This document shows, in pieces, positions 45,961 to 54,940 of a stretch of DNA of 64,000 nt. Source of the stretch: Streptococcus oralis (GTDB taxonomy: Bacteria; Bacillota; Bacilli; Lactobacillales; Streptococcaceae); contig NZ_QEWJ01000002.1 of assembly GCF_004127215.1 (NCBI RefSeq), positions 62,001-126,000 of the forward strand. The letters run 5' to 3'. Under the pieces are notes generated by a model that was not told the origin of the DNA, searched no databases, and saw nothing but the letters and a program-made list of their open reading frames with translations. The translations under genes were made by a program, and so were the position numbers. How positions within the stretch are numbered: the first letter of the stretch is position 1; each line of letters opens with the position of its first letter.

Positions 45961-47331
45961 ATGAATAAGAAACGATCCGTGGACTTGATACATGGTCCTA
46001 TTCTTCCTGCGCTGTTAAGCTTTGCCTTTCCAATCTTGCTGTCAAATATTTTCCAACAGCTTTATAATACAGCTGATGTCTTGATTGTTGGGCGTTTTCT
46101 TGGTCAAGATTCCTTGGCTGCAGTAGGGGCGACAACTGCCATTTTTGACTTGATTATAGGCTTTACGCTTGGTGTTGGAAATGGCATGGGGATTGTCATT
46201 GCCCGCTATTATGGGGCTCGTAATTTCACTAAAATCAAAGAAGCAGTTGCTGCAACCTGGATTTTAGGAGGACTTCTCAGTATTTTGGTTATGCTGATGG
46301 GCTTTGTCGGTCTGTATCCACTCTTGCAATATTTAGATACCCCTGCTGAAATCCTTCCTCAATCCTATCAATATATTTCTATGATTGTGACTTGTGTAGG
46401 TGTTAGCTTTGCTTATAACCTCTTTGCGGGATTGTTGCGGTCTATTGGTGATAGTCTAGCGGCTCTTGGATTTCTGATTTTTTCTGCCTTGGTCAATGTG
46501 GTTTTGGATTTGTATTTCATTACGCAACTGCATCTGGGAGTTCAATCTGCGGGTCTTGCTACCATTATCTCGCAAGGCTTATCAGCGGTTCTCTGCTTTT
46601 ATTATATCCGCAAGAGTGTTCCAGAACTCCTCCCTCAACTCAAGCATTTTAAATGGAACAAGGCCTTGTATGCGGATCTTTTGGAGCAAGGTTTGGCTAT
46701 GGGGTTGATGAGTTCGATTGTGTCCATTGGTAGTGTGATTTTACAGTCTTCTGTCAATACCTTTGGAGCCGTGATTATTAGCGCCCAGACGGCAGCTAGA
46801 CGCATTATGGCCTTTGCTCTCCTTCCTATGACAGCTATTTCTTCTGCCATGACGACCTTTGCCTCTCAGAATCTAGGCGCCAAGCGACCAGACCGCATTG
46901 TTCAAGGACTTCGAATCGGTAGTCGTTTGAGCATGTCCTGGGCAGGTTTTGTTTGTGTCATCCTCTTTTTTGCCAGTCCTAGCTTGGTTTCCTTCTTGGC
47001 CAGTTCAACGGATAATTACTTGGTAGAAAATGGTAGCCTCTATCTGCAAATCAGTTCAGTATTTTATCCGATTTTGAGCCTTTTGCTGATTTATCGCAAT
47101 TGCTTGCAGGGATTGGGGCAGAAAGTCCTTCCTCTAGTTTCCAGCTTTATAGAACTAATCGGGAAAATCGTTTTTGTGGTTTTAATTATCCCTTGGGCAG
47201 GCTATAGGGGAGTTATCCTTTGCGAACCCCTTATCTGGGTTGCAATGACTATCCAACTGTACTTTTCACTTTTCCGCCATCCCCTGATAAAAGAAGGCAA
47301 GGCAATCTTGGCAGCAAAAGTGTCATCATAG
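45961..47331 (+). CDS. dinF: MATE family efflux protein DinF
   Basis: This 456-residue multidrug and toxin extrusion transporter has twelve membrane helices. The N-terminal MATE signature is ALLSFAFPILLSNIFQQLYNTADVLIVGRF and a second repeat begins near residue 240. It uses a cation gradient to export organic compounds. In pneumococcus dinF follows recA and is damage- and competence-linked. Here the inverted acetyltransferase gene separates it from recA, so it depends on its own promoter. Confidence 0.93.
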   Translation: MNKKRSVDLIHGPILPALLSFAFPILLSNIFQQLYNTADVLIVGRFLGQDSLAAVGATTAIFDLIIGFTLGVGNGMGIVIARYYGARNFTKIKEAVAATWILGGLLSILVMLMGFVGLYPLLQYLDTPAEILPQSYQYISMIVTCVGVSFAYNLFAGLLRSIGDSLAALGFLIFSALVNVVLDLYFITQLHLGVQSAGLATIISQGLSAVLCFYYIRKSVPELLPQLKHFKWNKALYADLLEQGLAMGLMSSIVSIGSVILQSSVNTFGAVIISAQTAARRIMAFALLPMTAISSAMTTFASQNLGAKRPDRIVQGLRIGSRLSMSWAGFVCVILFFASPSLVSFLASSTDNYLVENGSLYLQISSVFYPILSLLLIYRNCLQGLGQKVLPLVSSFIELIGKIVFVVLIIPWAGYRGVILCEPLIWVAMTIQLYFSLFRHPLIKEGKAILAAKVSS

Positions 47332-47427
47332 CTCGATTTGCTGAACAAAATCCATTTCCTCTAGTGAAAATCAGCTAAACTTGTGTTATAATAAGAAAGA
47401 TTAAAATGTGAAAAAAGGAGATTCCTA

Positions 47428-48144
47428 ATGGGACGTAAATGGGCCAATATCGTAGCCAAGAAAACGGCTAAAGATGGAGCTAACTCTAAAGTATATGCAA
47501 AATTTGGTGTAGAAATCTATGTAGCAGCTAAAAAAGGGGATCCAGACCCAGAATCAAACACTGCTTTGAAATTCGTTATTGACCGTGCGAAACAAGCCCA
47601 AGTGCCAAAACACGTTATCGATAAAGCAATTGATAAAGCAAAAGGAAATACAGACGAAACCTTTACAGAAGGACGTTACGAAGGATTTGGACCAAATGGT
47701 TCTATGTTGATTGTGGATACCTTGACTTCTAACGTTAACCGTACAGCAGCCAATGTTCGTGCAGCTTTTGGTAAAAACGGCGGGAACATGGGTGCTTCAG
47801 GTTCTGTTTCTTACCTCTTTGACAACAAGGGTGTGATCGTATTTGCAGGTGAAGATGCGGATGCCATCTTTGAACTTTTGCTTGAAGCAGATGTGGATGT
47901 GGATGATGTAGAAGCAGAAGATGGAACAATCACTGTTTACACAGCTCCAACAGACCTTCACAAGGCTATCGTTGCCCTTCGTGAGTCAGGTATCCAAGAA
48001 TTCCAAGTGACAGAATTGGAAATGATTCCTCAGTCAGAAGTAGAATTGTCAGGTGACGACCTTGAAACCTTTGAAAAACTTTACAGCGTCCTTGAAGACG
48101 ACGAAGATGTACAAAAGATCTACACAAACGTAGATGGATTCTAA
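47428..48144 (+). CDS. YebC/PmpR family protein
   Basis: This 238-residue protein opens with [21 protein letters not shown], shared by the Firmicutes YebC2-type branch. The central [21 protein letters not shown] and acidic C-terminal segments match the family. Members are described as transcription regulators, and recently as translation factors that ease ribosome stalling at proline runs. It has its own extended -10 promoter (TGTTATAAT), an AAGGAG site and a terminator at 48163. Confidence 0.93.
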   Translation: MGRKWANIVAKKTAKDGANSKVYAKFGVEIYVAAKKGDPDPESNTALKFVIDRAKQAQVPKHVIDKAIDKAKGNTDETFTEGRYEGFGPNGSMLIVDTLTSNVNRTAANVRAAFGKNGGNMGASGSVSYLFDNKGVIVFAGEDADAIFELLLEADVDVDDVEAEDGTITVYTAPTDLHKAIVALRESGIQEFQVTELEMIPQSEVELSGDDLETFEKLYSVLEDDEDVQKIYTNVDGF

Positions 48145-48162
48145 TTTGAAGAAATGAAAATC

Positions 48163-48196
48163 ATCCTAAGCGAGAAAAGCTGGCTTAGGATATTTT
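48163..48196 (+). terminator. Terminator of the yebC-like gene
   Basis: The perfect arms ATCCTAAGC and GCTTAGGAT are followed by ATTTTTT. Confidence 0.8.
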
Positions 48197-48207
48197 TTAT
48201 CAAGAGA

Positions 48208-48298
48208 ATAGTTCTCTTGGAAACTTTTTTCTTGACATTTCTTCTGGAAGTGATAGAATAGTTCTCATGGAAACTTAAATAGTTCTCCAGAGAACTAT
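48208..48298 (+). promoter_or_regulatory. MarR-operon promoter with three operators
   Basis: TTGACA (48232-48237), 16 bases and extended -10 TAGAAT (48254-48259) form the promoter. Three similar sites surround it. O1 (48208-48225) and O2 (48258-48275) are 18-mers of ATAGTTCTC and GGAAACT differing at one base. O3 (48279-48298) is a perfect 20-bp palindrome with arms ATAGTTCTC. O2 overlaps the -10. Autorepression by the MarR protein is expected. Confidence 0.8.
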
Positions 48299-48322
48299 AT
48301 TTATCGTGAGAAAGGAGCAATC

Positions 48323-48784
48323 ATGAACAAGCCGATGTTGACGTTTAAACGTTTTGGGCACCAGGTTCACCTGATGGTACAGAAAGAAGCCAAGCGATGT
48401 GGCATTGAATTTATGGGTGGACCGCAAGGGCAAGTTCTGCGTTTTTTAGATTATCGTGAACAAAAAGAGGAACTAGTCTTAATTAAGGATATCGAGCAGG
48501 AACTCAATATTACTAAGTCTGTGGCAAGTAACTTGGTCAAGCGTATGGTACAAAATGGTTTGGTCGAGTTAGAGGCCAGTCCAAGTGATAAACGAGCAAA
48601 ATTTGTTCGTTTGACCGACAAATCGCGTTCGCAGATGCAAGAAGTTAAGGCCTTTTTTGATCGGATCGATCAGAGTCTGCTAGAGGGTGTTTCAAAGTCA
48701 GACTTGGCAATCTTTGAAAAGGTACTCGGGCAATTGCAAGAAAATGTTGAGAAGATAGGAGGAGAGAATGAAGAAACTCGCTAA
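48323..48784 (+). CDS. MarR family transcription regulator
   Basis: This 153-residue winged-helix regulator has a recognition region LNITKSVASNLVKRMVQNGLV (about residues 63-83) followed by the wing SPSDKRAKFVRLT, typical of MarR. It probably binds the three palindromic sites ahead of its own gene and represses the operon until a drug or toxic ligand appears. It overlaps the first ABC gene by 17 bases. AAAGGAG is the ribosome binding site. Confidence 0.9.
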   Translation: MNKPMLTFKRFGHQVHLMVQKEAKRCGIEFMGGPQGQVLRFLDYREQKEELVLIKDIEQELNITKSVASNLVKRMVQNGLVELEASPSDKRAKFVRLTDKSRSQMQEVKAFFDRIDQSLLEGVSKSDLAIFEKVLGQLQENVEKIGGENEETR

Positions 48785-50537
48785 ACGTATTACAGGAAAA
48801 GAGTGGGGAATGATCGTCCTTACGATTCTGTTCACTTGTTTCTCGGTCTATCTCGAGTTAGAGGTGCCGACCTATATTTCGCAAATTACAGAATTACTGG
48901 GAACGTCTGGAACGCAGTTGGGCGAACTCTGGTCACCAGCTGCGAAGATGATTGGATTGTCTTTATTAGCTTTCTTTTCATCTGTTATGGTTGGTTTCTT
49001 TGCTGCTCGCGTTGCAGCCTCCTATACAACCCATCTACGTAGAGATGTATTTCATCAGGTTTTGGATTTTTCGCAGACAGAAATCAAGCGCTTTTCAATC
49101 CCAAGTCTTTTGACTCGGACGACCAATGATATTACCCAGGTACAGATGCTCTTTACCATGGGCTTGCAAGTGGTCACTCGTGGGCCAATTATGGCTATCT
49201 GGGCCATTGGAAAAATCCTTGGGAAATCAGAATACTGGCTCTGGGCAGTAGTGGTGGCTGTTATTGTCAATGTTCTGATGACCACCGTTCTCATGACTCT
49301 GGCCTTTCCTAAACAATCTGTCATCCAAAAATTGACAGATAAACTCAATAGTATCACTCGTGAAAGTTTGACTGGGATTCGAGTTGTTCGCGCATACAAT
49401 GCCGAGGATTACCAAGATAAGAAATTTGAGGCAGCTAACGATGAGGTAACACGTCTCAATCTCTTTGTCAATCGTTTGATGGCCATTATGAATCCCATTA
49501 TGATGGCGATTTCCAGTGGACTAAGTTTAGCTATTTACTGGATTGGTGCCTATATCATCAACGACGCAAGTTTTACAGAACGACTGCCACTCTTTAGTGA
49601 TATGGTGGTCTTCATGTCCTATGCTATGCAGGTCGTAATGGGATTCCTTCTCATGGGAGCACTCTTTATCGTTCTTCCTCGTACCTTGGTTGCGGCAGGA
49701 CGTATCAATCAAGTATTGGATCTGCATTCTTCTATTGAAAATCCTAGTCATGCACAGACAGCGGATCCTTCAGTTCAAGGACAAGTGGAATTCCGTGATG
49801 TGACTTTCCGCTACTCTAAAAACTCAGAAGCAGTCGTGGAACATGTCACTTTCAAAGCAGAAGCGGGTCAAACCGTGGCTTTCATCGGATCGACTGGATC
49901 AGGTAAGTCCACGCTTGTCAATCTTTTGCCACGTTTTTACGACGTTTCAGATGGAGAAATCCTAGTGGATGGTGTCAATGTGCAAGATTATGACTTGGAA
50001 GATTTGCGCAATAAGGTTGGCTATATTCCACAAAAAGCAGTCCTCTTCTCAGGAGATGTCAAGGGGAACTTGGACTTTGGTAAGAGCAAAGAAACTCCTC
50101 TAAGCGAGGCTGCTATGTGGCAAGCTCTTGAATTGGCCCAGTCTAAAGCATTTATCGAGGACAAGGAAGCAGGTCTTGCATCAGAAGTAGCCCAAGGTGG
50201 AACCAACTTCTCAGGAGGTCAAAGACAGCGTTTGGCCATTGCGCGTGCCTTGGCTCGTAAACCAGAGATTCTCATCTTTGATGACTCTTTCTCAGCCTTG
50301 GACTACAAGACTGATCGTGTCCTACGCCAAGAGCTAGCTGAGAAAACAAAATCCATGACCAAGCTCATCGTAGCGCAACGGATTTCTACCATTATGGACG
50401 CCGACCTGATCTTAGTTTTGGACCAAGGAAAAGTCGTGGGACAAGGCACCCACAAGGAACTTCTAGCTACCAACGAAGTCTACCAAGAAATTGCCTACTC
50501 ACAACTATCGAAGGAGGAATTGGAACATGGAAAATAA
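48768..50537 (+). CDS. ABC exporter subunit A (degenerate ATP site)
   Basis: This 589-residue half-transporter has six N-terminal membrane helices (about residues 15-310) and an ATPase domain. Seen are Walker A GSTGSGKST, signature FSGGQRQR, Walker B ILIFDDSFSALD and an H-loop replaced by VAQRIS. The residue after the Walker B Asp is Asp rather than the catalytic Glu, and Gln stands at the switch His, so its own ATP site is inactive. This is the mark of heterodimeric multidrug exporters such as LmrC/LmrD. It pairs with the next gene, with which it overlaps. Confidence 0.9.
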   Translation: MKKLAKRITGKEWGMIVLTILFTCFSVYLELEVPTYISQITELLGTSGTQLGELWSPAAKMIGLSLLAFFSSVMVGFFAARVAASYTTHLRRDVFHQVLDFSQTEIKRFSIPSLLTRTTNDITQVQMLFTMGLQVVTRGPIMAIWAIGKILGKSEYWLWAVVVAVIVNVLMTTVLMTLAFPKQSVIQKLTDKLNSITRESLTGIRVVRAYNAEDYQDKKFEAANDEVTRLNLFVNRLMAIMNPIMMAISSGLSLAIYWIGAYIINDASFTERLPLFSDMVVFMSYAMQVVMGFLLMGALFIVLPRTLVAAGRINQVLDLHSSIENPSHAQTADPSVQGQVEFRDVTFRYSKNSEAVVEHVTFKAEAGQTVAFIGSTGSGKSTLVNLLPRFYDVSDGEILVDGVNVQDYDLEDLRNKVGYIPQKAVLFSGDVKGNLDFGKSKETPLSEAAMWQALELAQSKAFIEDKEAGLASEVAQGGTNFSGGQRQRLAIARALARKPEILIFDDSFSALDYKTDRVLRQELAEKTKSMTKLIVAQRISTIMDADLILVLDQGKVVGQGTHKELLATNEVYQEIAYSQLSKEELEHGK

Positions 50538-52287
50538 AAAAGTGTCGGTCTGGAAACAGTGCAAACCTTATATGGCAGGCCTCCAAGTCCCTCTCCTACT
50601 AGCAGTTGTGGCTGCAGTCATTTCAAGTATCATCACCGTTTATGGGCCAACTAAGATTAAAGAAATTACTAACTTGATTTCAGATGGTTTGGCTACAGAA
50701 ATCGACTTGGTGGCTGTGTCAAACATTGCAGGATTTTTGGTTGTTCTGTATGTGTTTGGAGCTATCCTTAATTATACACAGGCCTATATCTTTTCAACGA
50801 GCATTCAGCATTTTTCAAAACGCTTGCGGACAGCTATCGCTGAAAAGATTAATCGTTTGCCACTTGGCTATTTTGACCGTCATTCACAAGGAGACACCCT
50901 TTCGCGCGTGACCAATGATGTGGATACAGCAGCGCAATCTCTCAACCAAAGTCTAGGGACAGTTCTTTCAGCTAGTTTCTTGTTGATTGCTGTCTTGGTG
51001 ACCATGTTTGGGATGAACTGGATTTTAGCTCTCGTAACAGTGGTCTCTACGCTTGTTGGTTTTGCAGCGGTTTCCGTAATCATGGCCAAGTCACAGGGTT
51101 ATTTTAAAGCCCAACAAAATAATCTAGCAGCCGTCAATGGTTATGTGGAAGAGATGTACTCTGGCCATAATGTAGTGACCAGCTACAACGCAGTGGACAC
51201 CTCCAAAGCGAGATTTGCAGGGTTAAACCAAGACTTGCATGACAGTATCTGGAAATCTCAGTTTATCTCTGGTATCATGATGCCAGCCATGTTCTTTGTT
51301 GGGAACTTTAGTTATGTCTTAGTCATCATCGTTGGTGCCGCGCTGGCGTTAGAAGGACATATCACGATAGGGATTATTGTAGCCTTTATGGTTTACGTAC
51401 GGACCTTCTCCCAACCTCTGTCACAGATTGCCCAAGGGATTACGAGCCTGCAACAAGCGAGTGCAGCCATGACTCGTGTATTAGAATTTCTAGCTGAAGC
51501 AGAGATGCAGGATGAATCTCATAAGGAAAGACAATTGGCCCATATGAAAGGGGAAGTAGTCTTTGATCATGTGTCCTTTGGCTATACACCAGAGCGCACC
51601 ATCATCCATGACTTTTCTGCGACAGCTCATGCAGGTCAGAAAGTCGCGATTGTTGGACCGACTGGAGCTGGTAAGACAACCATTGTCAATCTTTTGATGA
51701 AGTTCTATGAGATAGATAAGGGAAGTATCCGTATCGATGGCGTGGATACTAAGGACATGAAACGCTCAGAAGTACACGATGCCTTTTCAATGGTCTTGCA
51801 AGATACTTGGCTCTTTGAAGGAACGATTCGAGAGAACTTGATCTATAATCAGACAGACATCAGTGATGAACGTATGATTGAAGCGTCCAAAGCAGTAGGA
51901 ATCCACCACTTTATCATGACTTTGCCAGACGGCTACGACACTGTTTTGGATGACACCGTAACCTTGTCTGTTGGACAAAAACAACTTTTGACCATTGCTC
52001 GTGCCCTTCTCAAAGATGCACCGCTCTTGATTTTGGATGAAGCGACATCCTCAGTCGACACACGTACAGAGGAGTTGATTCAAAAAGCCATGGACCGTTT
52101 GATGGAGGGTAGAACTTCCTTTGTCATTGCCCACCGCTTGTCAACTATTCGTAATGCCGACTTGATTCTTGTCATGAAAGATGGCAATATCATCGAACAA
52201 GGCAACCATGAGGAGCTGATGGCGCAAGGTGGCTTCTACGCTGACTTGTACAATAGTCAATTTACAGAAGACGAAGCAGAAGAATAA
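50527..52287 (+). CDS. ABC exporter subunit B (active ATP site)
   Basis: This half-transporter has 586 residues from the ATG at 50527, which follows AAGGAGG; an upstream in-frame start at 50491 lacks a site. It has six membrane helices, Walker A GPTGAGKTT, Walker B LLILDEATSSVD with catalytic Glu, and switch His in IAHRLS. Its signature is LSVGQ instead of LSGGQ, as expected for the subunit facing the degenerate site. With subunit A it should form a multidrug or peptide exporter controlled by the MarR regulator. A terminator follows. Confidence 0.9.
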   Translation: MENKKVSVWKQCKPYMAGLQVPLLLAVVAAVISSIITVYGPTKIKEITNLISDGLATEIDLVAVSNIAGFLVVLYVFGAILNYTQAYIFSTSIQHFSKRLRTAIAEKINRLPLGYFDRHSQGDTLSRVTNDVDTAAQSLNQSLGTVLSASFLLIAVLVTMFGMNWILALVTVVSTLVGFAAVSVIMAKSQGYFKAQQNNLAAVNGYVEEMYSGHNVVTSYNAVDTSKARFAGLNQDLHDSIWKSQFISGIMMPAMFFVGNFSYVLVIIVGAALALEGHITIGIIVAFMVYVRTFSQPLSQIAQGITSLQQASAAMTRVLEFLAEAEMQDESHKERQLAHMKGEVVFDHVSFGYTPERTIIHDFSATAHAGQKVAIVGPTGAGKTTIVNLLMKFYEIDKGSIRIDGVDTKDMKRSEVHDAFSMVLQDTWLFEGTIRENLIYNQTDISDERMIEASKAVGIHHFIMTLPDGYDTVLDDTVTLSVGQKQLLTIARALLKDAPLLILDEATSSVDTRTEELIQKAMDRLMEGRTSFVIAHRLSTIRNADLILVMKDGNIIEQGNHEELMAQGGFYADLYNSQFTEDEAEE

Positions 52288-52290
52288 ATC

Positions 52291-52318
52291 AAAAGAAGGC
52301 TTGACGGCCTTCTTTTTC
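52291..52318 (+). terminator. Terminator of the MarR-ABC operon
   Basis: The arms AAAAGAAGGC and GCCTTCTTTT are followed by Ts. Confidence 0.8.
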
Positions 52319-52371
52319 TGCACTATACTAGAAGACAAACGTCTCACCTGTAGACGAAAACAAGGTAATGA

Positions 52372-52887
52372 ATGAGAAATTTAATGAAAAATTATCAAGA
52401 ATGGTATCAAAACATCAGCTCCAGATTCACCAGCTATCCCATCCTTTTATTTCTATTACGCAGTTTCAATCGCTTGATGACAGTCGCCATGCCCCTAGTC
52501 TATTTTACCTTGCTAGTCACCACTTACCTGCAACTAGGACTTGGGAAGCAAGTTGGGGTTTATGTGCTTATTCCTGCAACAGGTTTTATAATTTTGTCTC
52601 TTTTCCGTAAGAAAATCAATCATCCGCGCCCCTACGAAACTTGGGACATCCGTCCCTTGCTTGACAAGGATAGTTCGGGACAGTCTATGCCCAGTCGCCA
52701 TGTCTTTTCGGCAACTATCATCTCCATGGCTTGCTTACATACTAGTCTACCTGTTGGATTGGCATGCTTGATCTTTTCAGCTTTGCTGGGCTTGGTGAGG
52801 GTTTTAGGGGGTGTTCATTATCCCAAGGATGTCTTGGTTGGCTATGCTTGTGGTCTGGTGTGGGGATTCCTTTTCTTCCTATTCTGA
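52372..52887 (+). CDS. PAP2 family membrane phosphatase
   Basis: This 171-residue membrane phosphatase has the three PAP2 motifs: KKINHPRPYE (about residues 80-89), PSRH (about 108-111, catalytic His) and RVLGGVHYPKDV (about 143-154). About five helices are present. Such proteins dephosphorylate undecaprenyl pyrophosphate or phosphatidic acid on the outer face of the membrane. A -10 box TATACT lies about 45 bases upstream; the ribosome binding site is AAGGT, modest. Confidence 0.88.
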   Translation: MRNLMKNYQEWYQNISSRFTSYPILLFLLRSFNRLMTVAMPLVYFTLLVTTYLQLGLGKQVGVYVLIPATGFIILSLFRKKINHPRPYETWDIRPLLDKDSSGQSMPSRHVFSATIISMACLHTSLPVGLACLIFSALLGLVRVLGGVHYPKDVLVGYACGLVWGFLFFLF

Positions 52888-52951
52888 CATGTAAGTTAAG
52901 CTAGTCCTACAACCACTTACTGCTTCAAATTGACCACTTGCTTTTTTGCCC

Positions 52952-52980
52952 TTGTATTCCTAACTTAGCTTTGATATAGT
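52952..52980 (+). promoter_or_regulatory. Promoter of the LytTR/LiaF-like pair
   Basis: TTGTAT (52952-52957), 17 bases and extended -10 TGATATAGT (TATAGT at 52975-52980). Confidence 0.65.
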
Positions 52981-53000
52981 AGAGTCAGAAAGGAGATGTG

Positions 53001-53447
53001 ATGAAGTTACGAATTGAGATTGACGGCAATTTAGAGGAGACTGAAATTGTCATCAAGACACCCACTTTGACAGATGAAATTGCAGACTTGCAACGGCTCT
53101 TGCAAGAGTCAAAGGCTCCGAGGTTGACTTTTTACAAGGGGACAGGTGAATATTATCTAGACCTGTCAGAAATTCTCTTCTTTGAAACAGAAGGGAGCAA
53201 GATCTACGCTCATACCCAGAAGGAAGCCTATGAGGTTCGTCTCAAGCTCTATGAGTTGGAGTCCATCCTGCCTCGCTATTTTAGTCGAGTGTCCAAGTCA
53301 ACTATCACAAACATCCGTCAGATTTACTCAGTGGACAAGTCCTTCTCAGGAACGGGCACCATTTCCTTTTATCAGACGCACAAGGAGGTTCATGTCTCGC
53401 GGCATTACCAATCCCTCCTAAAAGAAAATCTAAGAAATATGAGGTAA
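53001..53447 (+). CDS. LytTR family DNA-binding regulator
   Basis: This 148-residue protein starts at the ATG at 53001 (a GTG at 52998 is too close to AGGAG). An N-terminal segment of about 45 residues is followed by a LytTR domain (residues 48-148). Landmarks are YLDLSEILFFETEGSKIYAHT, LPRYFSRVSKSTITN and HVSRHYQSLLKE. It has no receiver domain, like the regulators of streptococcal LytTR systems that are held by a membrane partner. The next gene, 5 bases on, encodes a membrane protein that may be that partner. Confidence 0.88.
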   Translation: MKLRIEIDGNLEETEIVIKTPTLTDEIADLQRLLQESKAPRLTFYKGTGEYYLDLSEILFFETEGSKIYAHTQKEAYEVRLKLYELESILPRYFSRVSKSTITNIRQIYSVDKSFSGTGTISFYQTHKEVHVSRHYQSLLKENLRNMR

Positions 53448-53452
53448 AAAAC

Positions 53453-54127
53453 ATGAAAAAGAAAGCATTTGGTATTGTTTTATTGGCTTTAGCAGCCTGG
53501 ATTTTGCTGCAAGGAAATTTTGGCATTCCTTCTTTGGATGGTAAAATATGGCCTTTGATTGGTATCGTCTTTTTTGCCTACCAGTCAGTTGAAGCTTTGC
53601 TTCGTCGTCATCTAACATCAGCAGTTTTTACCGCTCTAGTAGCCTTAATGATTGCAAATCATTTTTATAATATTTTGCCTATCCCAAATCAGTCTTTATT
53701 TTGGGCTAGTATCTTAGCAGTGCTAGGTGTCGGCTACCTCACTCACTCAAGTAAGTTTTGGTACGGGAAAAAATGGTGGTACAACGGTGAGCGAACAGTT
53801 ATCACGGATAAGGAAGTCGCTTTTGGTAGTGGTACTTTCTATAAGCAAGATCAAGATCTTGTAGCCGACCAAGTGGAAATTGCTTTTGGCGATGCTAAAA
53901 TCTATTATGACAATGCAGAGATGTTAGGGGATTTCGCGACTTTAAATATTGAAGTTGCTTTTGGTAATGCAACTGTTTATGTTCCACAACACTGGCGTGT
54001 CGATTTGAAAGTAGAAACCTCCTTTGGTGCAGCAAAAGCAGATGCTCCTGTAGCGCCAACAAACAAAACCTTGATTATTCGCGGGGAAGTTGCTTTTGGT
54101 AAACTTGGTGTTGTTTACGTCAAATAA
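53453..54127 (+). CDS. LiaF-like membrane protein
   Basis: This 224-residue protein has about four N-terminal membrane segments (residues 5-100). A C-terminal beta-rich domain has the repeated motif VAFG or IAFGDA (residues 122-224). The motif is the mark of the LiaF/DUF2154 cell-wall-stress family. LiaF normally restrains a sensor kinase; here the neighbour is a LytTR regulator, so it may restrain that instead. The two genes are co-transcribed. Confidence 0.85.
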   Translation: MKKKAFGIVLLALAAWILLQGNFGIPSLDGKIWPLIGIVFFAYQSVEALLRRHLTSAVFTALVALMIANHFYNILPIPNQSLFWASILAVLGVGYLTHSSKFWYGKKWWYNGERTVITDKEVAFGSGTFYKQDQDLVADQVEIAFGDAKIYYDNAEMLGDFATLNIEVAFGNATVYVPQHWRVDLKVETSFGAAKADAPVAPTNKTLIIRGEVAFGKLGVVYVK

Positions 54128-54144
54128 AAAAATATTTTAGGCCC

Positions 54145-54173
54145 TTGATAAATTCGAGAAAGTGTGATAACAT
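54145..54173 (+). promoter_or_regulatory. rpmB promoter
   Basis: TTGATA, 17 bases and TAACAT (extended TGA). A short leader with the imperfect repeat GGTGCTAGCAC precedes AGGAGG. Confidence 0.65.
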
Positions 54174-54231
54174 AGTACGGTATGTGGTGCTAGCACATCC
54201 GCTATATTAGATCTAATAGGAGGAAAACATA

Positions 54232-54420
54232 ATGGCTAAAGTATGTTACTTTACAGGTCGTAAGACTGTATCAGGAAACAACCGTTCACACGCGATGAAC
54301 CAAACAAAACGTGCCGTAAAACCAAACCTTCAAAAAGTTACTGTTCTTATCGATGGTAAACCTAAAAAAGTTTGGGCTTCAGCTCGTGCTTTGAAATCAG
54401 GTAAAGTTGAACGCGTTTAA
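54232..54420 (+). CDS. rpmB: 50S ribosomal protein L28
   Basis: This 62-residue basic protein has the typical N-terminal [22 protein letters not shown] and C-terminal [16 protein letters not shown]. It is part of the large ribosomal subunit. It has its own promoter, a strong AGGAGG and a terminator at 54429. Codon use is that of a highly expressed gene. Confidence 0.97.
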   Translation: MAKVCYFTGRKTVSGNNRSHAMNQTKRAVKPNLQKVTVLIDGKPKKVWASARALKSGKVERV

Positions 54421-54428
54421 TAAAAATG

Positions 54429-54452
54429 AAAAGACCGCTTAGGTCTTTTTCT
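54429..54452 (+). terminator. Terminator of rpmB
   Basis: The arms AAAAGACC and GGTCTTTT (loop GCTTA) are followed by Ts. Confidence 0.85.
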
Positions 54453-54572
54453 TTTGCTCTATAGATAAAACCATTTGAAAAATAGAGTAAATATCCGCCG
54501 ATACAGCATTCTGCTTTTACACTTGGAATGAAATATGATAAAATAGAGTATCAACTAGTTGAGGTAAAAAAA

Positions 54573-54938
54573 ATGACTGTAAAAATTAATACAAAAGATG
54601 GTCAAATCGAACTGACAGATGAAGTGATTGCAACCGTTGTAGGTGGTGCCGCAACTGAGATTTTTGGTGTGGTCGGTATGGCTAGCAAAAATACCCTCAA
54701 AGATAATTTCCAAGCCCTTCTTGGTAAGGAAAATTATGCAAAAGGTGTTGTCGTGAAGGCAGCCGAAGATGGTAGCATTGCAGTTGATGTTTATACCGTC
54801 TTGAGCTACGGAACAAAGATTAGTGAAGTCTCAAAAAACATCCAAGAGCGTGTTCGTTTTAGTTTGGAAAACCAACTAGGAATCACTGCTCAGACTGTGA
54901 ATGTCTACATTCAAAATATCAAAGTTGTAGGAGAATAA
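54573..54938 (+). CDS. Asp23/Gls24 family envelope stress protein
   Basis: This protein has 121 residues from the ATG at 54573. An upstream in-frame start at 54528 overlaps the -10 (TGATAAAAT) and is rejected. The family signature is VIATVVGGAATEIFGVVGMAS, with the C-terminal NVYIQNIKVV. Such proteins sit under the membrane. The gene is 2 bases before the FakA-like gene, an arrangement conserved in Firmicutes. Confidence 0.9.
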   Translation: MTVKINTKDGQIELTDEVIATVVGGAATEIFGVVGMASKNTLKDNFQALLGKENYAKGVVVKAAEDGSIAVDVYTVLSYGTKISEVSKNIQERVRFSLENQLGITAQTVNVYIQNIKVVGE

Positions 54939-54940
54939 TC

